11,634 bases of DNA from Candidatus Zixiibacteriota bacterium (GTDB taxonomy: Bacteria > Zixibacteria > MSB-5A5 > SM1-73). Where the stretch lies: the NCBI GenBank assembly GCA_020341875.1, contig CP070839.1:992932-1004565 (forward strand). Direction: 5' to 3'. A program made the translations under genes and the position numbers. The notes under the pieces were generated by a model. The model made no database searches, was not told where the DNA came from, and was given only the letters and a program-made list of their open reading frames with translations. This document shows, piece after piece, positions 1-5,584 of this stretch; within the stretch, counting starts at the first letter, position 1, and every line of letters begins with the position of its first letter.

Positions 1-1
1 C

Positions 2-1492
2 ACCATAATGGGGCACGTTGATCATGGGAAAACGTCGCTTCTGGACTTTATTCGAAAGAGCAATATCATAGCGGGCGAGTCGGGTGGTATCACCCAGCAC
101 ATCGGAGCATATGAGGTGGAGGTCCCCGCCGGAAAGATCACCTTTTTGGATACCCCCGGACACCAGGCTTTCACCTCCATGAGAGCTCGGGGGGCCCAGG
201 TGACCGACATTGTGGTGCTGGTGGTGGCCGCCGACGACAACGTGATGCCCCAGACCGTCGAGGCCATCGATCACGCCCGGGCGGCAGGGGTACCCATAAT
301 CGTGGCCATAAACAAGATGGACCTCCCCCAGGCCAAAAGCGAACCGATCAAGCAGGAGCTGGCCAAGCTCAATCTGGTGCCGGAGGAGTGGGGAGGTCCA
401 ACCATTGTAGTGGAAATCTCCGCCAAGACGGGCACGGGAACGGACAAGCTTCTGGAGATGATTCTGCTTCAAGCAGAGATGCTGGAGCTGAAAAGTAACC
501 CCGATCGCCTGGCATCCGGCGTGGTGATTGAGTCGGAACTCAGCCGGGGAAGAGGGGTTATCATCACGGTTTTGGTGCAGAAGGGAACCCTGAGAATTGG
601 GGAGCCTTTCGTCACCGGGCCCTTTCATGGCAGAGTGAGAGCCATGTTCAACGAGAGGGGGAATCCGGTGATCGAAGCCGGGCCGTCCACCCCGGTGCAG
701 ATCTTGGGCGCGTCCGGGGTTTCCCAGGCCGGGGATACTTTTATGGTCACGGCAGACGAGGCCGAGGCACGAGAGATATCCACCAAGAGGATGAGAATAA
801 AAAGGGAGCAGGACTTAAGGCGGGCAAGAAGGGTCTCGCTGAGCGACGTGTATGAGCAGATCGAGGAGGGCAAAACCAAGGAGCTGAACTTGGTACTCAA
901 GGGTGACGTGGGCGGATCGGTGGAGGCCCTGTCCGACGCTCTGGAGAAGATATCGACCAGCGAGGTGAGAGTAAAGGTCATCCGTCGGGGAGTGGGTTCC
1001 ATCAACGAGAGCGACATGCTTTTGGCCGCCGCCTCCCAGGCCGTCGTGATCGGATTTCACGTTCGTCCCGATTTGAGAGCCCGTGAGGTGGCCTCGAAAG
1101 AGGACGTAGACGTGAGGCTCTACGACGTCATCTACGAGATCGAATCCGACATCAGGAAGGCTTTGGAGGGGCTTCTGGAGCCGGAGATCACCGAGACCGT
1201 CTCCGGGACCGTAGAGGTGAAAGAGGTCTTCAAGATCTCCGGTGTGGGGCAGGTGGCAGGGTGCTTTGTCCAGGAGGGATCGGTCAAGAGGGGAGACCGG
1301 ATGAGAGTGATCCGGGACGGCGTGGTTATATATAAGGGGGTGGTCTCGTCCCTCAGGAGATTCAAGGATGACGTCCAGGAGGTTCCCAGCGGAAGGGAGT
1401 GCGGCATAAAGATACAGGATTACAACGACATCAAGGCGGGGGACCTTCTGGAGGCCTTTCAGGTAGAGGAGCTGGCCCGCAAGCTAGAATAA
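2..1492 (+). CDS. infB: translation initiation factor IF-2, 5'-truncated by window edge
   Basis: GTPase that delivers initiator fMet-tRNA to the 30S subunit and promotes 50S joining. The reading frame is open to the left edge: codons before the first ATG (position 8) read Thr-Ile and continue into the G1 loop, so that ATG is internal and the N-terminal region is missing. Counting from that Met, the GTPase motifs are complete: G1 GHVDHGKT (2-9), G2 around GGITQHIG (26-33), G3 DTPGH (48-52), G4 NKMD (102-105) and G5 SAK (138-140). The remaining residues match IF2 domains II, III and the fMet-tRNA-binding C2 domain, ending in the family-typical ECGIKIQDYNDIKAGD and a hydrophobic/acidic tail. About 495 residues are visible, the usual length from the G domain to the C-terminus. 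It heads the visible part of the operon, 56 nt before ylxP. The identification is certain. Confidence 0.98.
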   Translation, partial: TIMGHVDHGKTSLLDFIRKSNIIAGESGGITQHIGAYEVEVPAGKITFLDTPGHQAFTSMRARGAQVTDIVVLVVAADDNVMPQTVEAIDHARAAGVPIIVAINKMDLPQAKSEPIKQELAKLNLVPEEWGGPTIVVEISAKTGTGTDKLLEMILLQAEMLELKSNPDRLASGVVIESELSRGRGVIITVLVQKGTLRIGEPFVTGPFHGRVRAMFNERGNPVIEAGPSTPVQILGASGVSQAGDTFMVTADEAEAREISTKRMRIKREQDLRRARRVSLSDVYEQIEEGKTKELNLVLKGDVGGSVEALSDALEKISTSEVRVKVIRRGVGSINESDMLLAAASQAVVIGFHVRPDLRAREVASKEDVDVRLYDVIYEIESDIRKALEGLLEPEITETVSGTVEVKEVFKISGVGQVAGCFVQEGSVKRGDRMRVIRDGVVIYKGVVSSLRRFKDDVQEVPSGRECGIKIQDYNDIKAGDLLEAFQVEELARKLE

Positions 1493-1503
1493 GGCCTGCG
1501 TAC

Positions 1504-1546
1504 AATCAAGGTCGGTATCAGCACCGGACGGATAAATCCTTTGATT
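1504..1546 (+). promoter_or_regulatory. possible stem-loop in the infB-ylxP gap
   Basis: AATCAA (1504-1509) can pair with TTGATT (1541-1546), extended by GG (1510-1511) with CC (1538-1539) across a one-base bulge. Inside, CGGT (1513-1516) pairs with ACCG (1523-1526) plus a flanking G-U pair. The structure ends two bases before the ylxP ATG, which has no clear Shine-Dalgarno sequence. The pairing is seen directly; any role in ylxP translation or mRNA processing is inference, and an imperfect stem of this size can arise by chance. Confidence 0.25.
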
Positions 1547-1548
1547 CA

Positions 1549-1830
1549 ATGGTGGTTGGACTGGCAAGCATAGAGATTCACATCCCGGAATGCGGATCCC
1601 TGAAAAGGAAGAGACAGTTCTTGAAAAGGATAAAGGACCGGGTGAAAAACAAGTTCAACGTCTCCATCGCCGAGGTGGGCCACAATGACCTGTGGCAGAG
1701 AACCACCCTGGGAGTTTCGGTGGTGGCCAACCAGAGGCATTTCGCCGACCAGGTTCTCTCGGGTGTGGTGGACTTAATCAGCAAGGAAAACGGGATCCAG
1801 ATATTAGATTATTCGATTGAACTGCTGTAA
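1549..1830 (+). CDS. ylxP: DUF503 / YlxP family protein
   Basis: Small protein of 93 residues, the normal size for the DUF503 (YlxP-like) family, whose genes lie between infB and rbfA in Firmicutes and many other bacteria. The molecular role is not firmly established; the location suggests ribosome maturation or initiation. The sequence shows the family pattern: an N-terminal beta strand (VVGLASIEIHIP), a basic helix containing SLKRKRQFLKRIKDRVKNKF (17-36), then NVSIAEVGHNDLWQRTTLGVSVVAN (37-61) and a final strand ending YSIELL. The frame is open further upstream into infB, but the ATG at 1549 is chosen because it gives the family-typical N-terminus; translated residues before it do not resemble the family. 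No good ribosome binding site precedes it, so translation may depend on coupling to infB. Its stop overlaps an ATG (TAATG at 1828) that I do not regard as a gene start. Confidence 0.93.
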   Translation: MVVGLASIEIHIPECGSLKRKRQFLKRIKDRVKNKFNVSIAEVGHNDLWQRTTLGVSVVANQRHFADQVLSGVVDLISKENGIQILDYSIELL

Positions 1831-1858
1831 TGCCAAGCCTCGTGGTCACTGTACCCTT

Positions 1859-1904
1859 AACCTCCTCCTGCCTTCATGGGTCCTGTAAAAGCGTTAGAGA
1901 AGGA
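1859..1904 (+). promoter_or_regulatory. rbfA leader: pyrimidine anti-SD-like tract and ribosome binding site
   Basis: The 80-base gap between ylxP and rbfA contains a pyrimidine tract (ACCTCCTCC, 1860-1868) that resembles the 3' end of 16S rRNA, followed by CCTTC (1871-1875), which is complementary to GAAGG (1899-1903). The latter contains the rbfA Shine-Dalgarno sequence AAGGA (1900-1904), six bases before the ATG at 1911. The leader could therefore fold to mask the ribosome binding site. The complementarity is seen; the regulatory effect is inference. Confidence 0.3.
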
Positions 1905-1910
1905 ATAGAC

Positions 1911-2333
1911 ATGCAGTACAAGCGGAAGGATCGGGTGGGGGACCTGCTCAAGAGAGAGATCGCTCAGATAGTCCAAAGTCAGTTGAAGGATCCGGGATTG
2001 GGTTTTGTGACCATCACCGGCGCGAAAATCTCGGCCGACCTTAAGCAGGCCAGGATCTTCTACAGTGTGCTGGGCGACGAGGATTCCAAGGAGAAGAGCG
2101 CGTCGGCACTGAAAAGGGCATCCGGGTTCATCCAAAATGAGATAGGAAGAAAGCTGAAGCTCAAGTACACGCCGGAGATTCTCTTTCAGTTCGACGAGTC
2201 GGTTGAATACGGCGCGCACATCGAGGAATTGATCGAAAAGATTCACCGGATGGAAGGGCCCAGGGGTGATGAGACAAGTCAGGACGAAGAACTCCATGAG
2301 TCCGCCTCAGAGGAACCGGGCGAAAATGAATGA
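1911..2333 (+). CDS. rbfA: 30S ribosome-binding factor A
   Basis: RbfA binds the immature 30S subunit near 16S helix 1 and helix 44 and helps late maturation. The 140-residue product begins with the typical RKDRVGDLLKREIAQIV helix, then DPGLGFVTITGAKISADLKQARIFYSVLG, the KH-type fold core, and continues through GFIQNEIGRKLKLKYTPEILFQFDESVEYGAHIEELIEKI, the canonical end of the domain. The start at 1911 is chosen for its Shine-Dalgarno AAGGA six bases upstream and because family members begin here; an in-frame ATG at 1830 would add 27 unrelated residues. A tail of about 25 mostly acidic residues (EGPRGDETSQDEELHESASEE) follows the domain; such tails vary between species. The last 8 bases overlap the start of nrnA, suggesting coupled translation. 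Confidence 0.95.
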   Translation: MQYKRKDRVGDLLKREIAQIVQSQLKDPGLGFVTITGAKISADLKQARIFYSVLGDEDSKEKSASALKRASGFIQNEIGRKLKLKYTPEILFQFDESVEYGAHIEELIEKIHRMEGPRGDETSQDEELHESASEEPGENE

Positions 2334-3336
2334 TACGGTAGGGAAGATAGTAAACCTGATCGAAAGAAGCAGTACGGTTCTGATAACCTCTCATCAGGAT
2401 CCGGACGGGGATTCGATTGGCTCGCAGTTGGCCTTAGGTGAGCTTTTGGAGAGCCGGGGCAAAACCTGCCGGATAGTCAATCAGGGGCCTCTGCCCTCCA
2501 AATACATGTTCCTGGATACTCAGAACAAGATTGCGGATGTGGACCATCTCAAACTCCAGAAGGACGTCTTTGCGGCCTTTGACTCGGTTTTCGTGCTGGA
2601 TTGCACCTCCCTGAGCCGTCTGGGCCAACTGGAGAGGTTGTTCCCATCCAAGGCTACCCTGGTCAATATAGACCACCATCCGGACAACGAGCGCTTCGGT
2701 ACCATCAACTACCTGGATGTCGGCGCATCGGCCACCGGAGAGATGATCTTCTGCCTCTTGGAGGCCTGCGAATTTTCCGTCTCCCCGGCTGTAGCCACCC
2801 AGCTCTACGCCGCCATCCTGAGCGATACCGGAAGGTTCAAATTTCCCAACACCTCTCCCCGCTGTCTTAAGGTGTGTGCGGAACTTGTGGCGTCGGGAGC
2901 GAATCCGAAGCGCGTGACCAACCAGATTTACTTCAACCATTCTCCGGCTTTTCTGAAGCTTCTGGGAACAATCCTGAGCAGCCCCCAGATCGTCGACCGG
3001 GGGAGAATTTGCGCCCTGACTCTTAAGCAGAGTCTTCTGACCGAACTGAAGATTGACCCAAGGGAGGTTGAAGGCCTGGTGGATTACTCGCTTTTCGTGA
3101 GAGGTGTGGAGATCGGACTGCTTTTCACCGAGAAGGGAGATGGCAAAACCAAGGTTAACTTAAGATCGCAAAACGAATACGACGTGTCGAGAATAGCCAG
3201 AGGCTTTGGGGGTGGAGGGCACAGGAACGCGGCCGGCTGCACCCTCGGCCATGATCTGGATCAGACCAAGAGAATCATCTTGGACCAGGTTAAAAGGGTG
3301 CTAAAAGATGAACCTGTCCGGAGTCTTAGTGGTTGA
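2326..3336 (+). CDS. nrnA: DHH/DHHA1 phosphoesterase, NrnA-type nanoRNase/pAp phosphatase
   Basis: Metal-dependent phosphoesterase of the DHH superfamily. NrnA enzymes hydrolyse 2-5 nt RNA fragments and dephosphorylate pAp, replacing Orn in bacteria that lack it. Counting from the ATG at 2326, metal-binding motifs are in order: HQDPDGDSIGS (23-33), the Asp of VLDC (92), DHH (116-118) and DTG (167-169). The C-terminal DHHA1 domain carries the substrate-binding GGGGHRNAAG (295-304). The product is 336 residues, as expected. I prefer 2326 over in-frame ATGs at 2266, 2269 and 2296 because GAGGAA lies about ten bases upstream and the product begins just before the first DHH strand. It overlaps rbfA by 8 nt and truB by 29 nt. 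Its place in an operon with pnp makes sense: PNPase leaves short oligomers that NrnA finishes. Substrate preference cannot be read from sequence. Confidence 0.93.
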   Translation: MNDTVGKIVNLIERSSTVLITSHQDPDGDSIGSQLALGELLESRGKTCRIVNQGPLPSKYMFLDTQNKIADVDHLKLQKDVFAAFDSVFVLDCTSLSRLGQLERLFPSKATLVNIDHHPDNERFGTINYLDVGASATGEMIFCLLEACEFSVSPAVATQLYAAILSDTGRFKFPNTSPRCLKVCAELVASGANPKRVTNQIYFNHSPAFLKLLGTILSSPQIVDRGRICALTLKQSLLTELKIDPREVEGLVDYSLFVRGVEIGLLFTEKGDGKTKVNLRSQNEYDVSRIARGFGGGGHRNAAGCTLGHDLDQTKRIILDQVKRVLKDEPVRSLSG

Positions 3337-4240
3337 CAAGCCAACCGGCGTGACCTCACATGACGTGGTACAGGAGCTGAGACGGGTCTTGGGCACAAGA
3401 AGAATTGGACATACCGGAACCCTGGACCCGGCCGCCAGCGGAGTTCTGTTGGCCTGCGTGGGGAAGGGAACCAAGGTGGCCCAGTTCTTGACAGGATATG
3501 ACAAGGAGTACCGGGCGGTGGTCAAGCTGGGCGCCACCAGCGATACTTACGACGGCGAAGGGAAGATTGAGGAAACCGAAGAGGAATGCCAGGTAAGCCC
3601 GGAGAGAATAAGAGACACGATAGATTCGTTTAAGGGGGAGATATGGCAGCTTCCTCCTCTGCACTCCGCCATAAAGTACAAGGGCAAGAGGCTATATCAA
3701 TACGCCAGGGAGAAGGAGGAGGTAGTCAGAACAAAACGGAAGGTGGAGATAAGGGAGATCAGCGTAATGGACGTGAACGTGCCCTACGTCGAATTGAAGG
3801 TCAGTTGCTCCAAGGGCACCTATGTGAGGAGTCTGGCCCACGATGTGGGGCAGAAGCTGGGTTGCGGAGCCTATCTCTTTTCCCTGAGACGAACCAGGGT
3901 CGGCCCGTTCGGCCTTCAGGATGCTCTAAGCCCGGGGAGAATCTCCGAGCTCAAGAAGGAAGGCAAAATGAGCGAAGCTCTGATTTCCATAGAGCAGGCT
4001 CTGGCGCATCTCCCCTCGGTGGCGGTGCGGGAGGATTCGGTGGCAAAGGTCCGGAATGGAGCCCGTCTCGTCTCCTCGTCTGTCTCATCGGTAGACGGAA
4101 GCTTCGAGGCGGGTCGGACCGTCTCCGTAAAGGATGAACGAGGAAGAATCATCGCCATGGGCAAGGCCCTGAGCCGGTCTGAGAAGTTCTTGGACTCAAG
4201 CTGCAAAGGTGAGTTGGTTGAATACCTCCGGGTACTGTGA
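3308..4240 (+). CDS. truB: tRNA pseudouridine(55) synthase TruB
   Basis: Converts U55 in the T-loop of tRNAs to pseudouridine and also acts as a tRNA folding chaperone. The 310-residue product begins LSGVLVVDKPTGVTSHDVV, the usual TruB start, and contains the catalytic motif GHTGTLDPAASGVL with nucleophile Asp40. The conserved Tyr68 in KEYRA and the LPPLHSAIKYKGKRLYQYAR segment follow. The KGTYVRSLAHDVGQKLGCGAYLFSLRRTRVGPF block closes the catalytic domain, and the last ~85 residues form a PUA-like RNA-binding region. The start ATG at 3308 lies inside the 3' end of nrnA (29-nt overlap), with an AAAAGGG sequence about ten bases upstream. Its TGA at 4238-4240 overlaps a GTG that could be an alternative ribF start. 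Confidence 0.97.
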   Translation: MNLSGVLVVDKPTGVTSHDVVQELRRVLGTRRIGHTGTLDPAASGVLLACVGKGTKVAQFLTGYDKEYRAVVKLGATSDTYDGEGKIEETEEECQVSPERIRDTIDSFKGEIWQLPPLHSAIKYKGKRLYQYAREKEEVVRTKRKVEIREISVMDVNVPYVELKVSCSKGTYVRSLAHDVGQKLGCGAYLFSLRRTRVGPFGLQDALSPGRISELKKEGKMSEALISIEQALAHLPSVAVREDSVAKVRNGARLVSSSVSSVDGSFEAGRTVSVKDERGRIIAMGKALSRSEKFLDSSCKGELVEYLRVL

Positions 4241-4260
4241 CCGGATTCGAGGACGACACC

Positions 4261-5202
4261 ATGCACGTTTGCTTTGACATAAGGAAGGTTGATTTTCAGG
4301 CTTACGATCGGCCGGTGGTGACTCTGGGAAGCTTCGACGGAGTTCACCTGGGCCACCAGGCCATCATCAACAGGCTGATGGGCAAATCCAGGGAGAGGGA
4401 AAAGATCGGAGTGGTGGTGACCTACGAGCCTCACCCTCAGAGCGTGGTGGCTCCGCAGAATGCTCCCGGGCTTCTGACCACCATGGAGGAGAGGTTGAGG
4501 CTGCTGGAAGGTCTGGGGGTGGAGGAGACCGTGGTGATGAGTTTCGATGAGGAACTGAGGCACTATTCGGCGGATGAGTTCGTAGAGAGAATACTGGTGG
4601 AGAAGCTTAACGTCGGATCGTTGGTGGTAGGGGAGGACCACGCCTTTGGAAAGGACCGGTCGGGGAGAACGGATCTGTTAGAGAGGGCTGCCTTGACGTA
4701 CGGTTTCGACCTGGAGGTGGTACCGGCCCAGTCCTCAGGAGGGACAAGGATAAGTAGTACCCGCATAAGAAAAGAAGTGGTGTCAGGAGACTTTGCCAAG
4801 GTTAGGGAGATGCTGGGGCACCCTTATCCCTTGTCCGGCACGGTCACGAAAGGAAAGGGGAGAGGCAGGAACCTGGGTTATCCCACCCTGAACCTAAAGA
4901 TCCCGCCGGGCAAGCTGCTGCCGCAAGACGGCGTCTACGGAGTAAGAGTATTCCTGGAGGAGAGAGAATACCCAGGAATGCTGTACGTTGGGCCCAGACC
5001 CACCTTCAGAGAGGAGGCCCGCTCGGTGGAGGTTCACGTTCTGGGGCGGGAAATAGAAGTGACTCACCTCAAGGTGGATCTCCTGGTGGAAAGATGGGTC
5101 AGAAAACCGAAGAGATTCCCCGATCCCGAGCATTTGAGGGATCAGTTGAAGTCGGATGAAAAAAGAATCAAAGAGATGTTTGGAATGAGTCGTTCAAATT
5201 GA
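4261..5202 (+). CDS. ribF: bifunctional riboflavin kinase / FAD synthetase
   Basis: Phosphorylates riboflavin to FMN and adenylates FMN to FAD in the cytoplasm. The N-terminal adenylyltransferase half shows TLGSFDGVHLGHQAII with the HxGH nucleotide-binding signature at 29-32, TYEPHPQSVV, GEDHAFGKDRSG and the ISSTRIR motif (164-170). The C-terminal kinase half shows GTVTKGKGRGRNLGYPTLNL (193-212) with the PTxN metal/nucleotide site, DGVYGVRV, and VEVHVLG carrying the likely catalytic Glu. The product is 313 residues, the normal size. I chose ATG 4261: GAGGA sits seven bases upstream and the N-terminus matches the family. A GTG at 4237, overlapping the truB stop as GTGA, would add eight residues and cannot be ruled out. 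The usual IGxxPTF motif reads VGPRPTF here. Confidence 0.95.
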   Translation: MHVCFDIRKVDFQAYDRPVVTLGSFDGVHLGHQAIINRLMGKSREREKIGVVVTYEPHPQSVVAPQNAPGLLTTMEERLRLLEGLGVEETVVMSFDEELRHYSADEFVERILVEKLNVGSLVVGEDHAFGKDRSGRTDLLERAALTYGFDLEVVPAQSSGGTRISSTRIRKEVVSGDFAKVREMLGHPYPLSGTVTKGKGRGRNLGYPTLNLKIPPGKLLPQDGVYGVRVFLEEREYPGMLYVGPRPTFREEARSVEVHVLGREIEVTHLKVDLLVERWVRKPKRFPDPEHLRDQLKSDEKRIKEMFGMSRSN

Positions 5203-5215
5203 ATTAAGAAGGCGA

Positions 5216-5226
5216 AAAAGGAGGAT
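5216..5226 (+). promoter_or_regulatory. strong ribosome binding site of rpsO
   Basis: AAAAGGAGGAT is a near-perfect complement to the 16S rRNA 3' end, with GGAGG at 5220-5224 and a five-base spacer to the TTG at 5230. It decides the start of rpsO, since no ATG exists near the expected N-terminus. It is the best ribosome binding site in the window, in keeping with high S15 demand. Confidence 0.85.
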
Positions 5227-5229
5227 AAC

Positions 5230-5499
5230 TTGCCGCTCAATAGGGAAAAAAAGGAAAGGCTGATAAAAGAATTTCGGATGCACGACAATGATACCGGGTC
5301 TCCGGAGATTCAGATCGCCCTGCTCACCGAGAGGATAACCGAACTCACCGGGCACCTGAAAGGCAATCCCAAGGACTTTAGCTCAAGAAGGGGGCTGATG
5401 AAGCTGGTGGGCAAGAGAAGAAGGCTTCTGGACTATTTGAAGGACACGGATCTGGATGGATATCGAAAGATAGTGGATGAATTAGGTCTCAGGAAATAG
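5230..5499 (+). CDS. rpsO: 30S ribosomal protein S15
   Basis: Primary 16S rRNA-binding protein that organises the central domain of the 30S subunit by binding the helix 20/21/22 junction. The 89-residue product is exactly family length and shows the conserved HDNDTGSPEIQIALLTERI (19-37), TGHLKGNPKDFSSRRGLMKLVGKRRRLLDYLK and the C-terminal YRKIVDELGLRK. It starts at TTG, supported by the AAAAGGAGGAT site five bases upstream and by the family N-terminus (PLNREKKERLIKEF). It lies 27 nt after ribF and 85 nt before pnp, the widely conserved rpsO-pnp pairing. In several bacteria S15 represses its own mRNA; I could not identify a convincing S15 operator in the short leader. Confidence 0.98.
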   Translation: MPLNREKKERLIKEFRMHDNDTGSPEIQIALLTERITELTGHLKGNPKDFSSRRGLMKLVGKRRRLLDYLKDTDLDGYRKIVDELGLRK

Positions 5500-5518
5500 A
5501 GAACTTGCACAAAACAGG

Positions 5519-5563
5519 CTGAAAGTCGACATCATGGTTGATCCTGACGACCGTGGTTTTCAG
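5519..5563 (+). promoter_or_regulatory. nested stem-loop in the rpsO-pnp intergenic leader
   Basis: CTGAAA (5519-5524) followed directly by GTCG (5525-5528) can pair with CGAC (5548-5551) and TTTCAG (5558-5563), with a six-base internal bulge on the 3' side. Inside, ATCA (5531-5534) pairs with TGAT (5539-5542) around a four-base loop. No T run follows, so it is unlikely to be a terminator. In E. coli a long hairpin in this same interval is cut by RNase III and lets PNPase repress its own synthesis. The pairing is seen; an equivalent role is inference. Confidence 0.45.
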
Positions 5564-5584
5564 TTGAAACAGGAGATTTATAGT

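Noticed and set aside
1399..1548. Upstream extension of the ylxP frame into infB
   Set aside because: The extra 50 residues are the +1 shadow of infB and do not resemble DUF503; family members start at the ATG at 1549.
1830..1910. 27-residue N-terminal extension of rbfA from the ATG overlapping the ylxP stop
   Set aside because: The extension is unlike any RbfA N-terminus, and a good ribosome binding site precedes ATG 1911.
3916..4641. 241-codon open frame on the minus strand across truB and ribF
   Set aside because: It is antisense to two well-supported genes, has a His/Gln-rich composition typical of shadow frames and shows no recognisable domain.
5203..5229. S15 autoregulatory operator upstream of rpsO
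   Set aside because: Only 27 bases separate ribF and rpsO, and I found no convincing three-way junction or pseudoknot arms.
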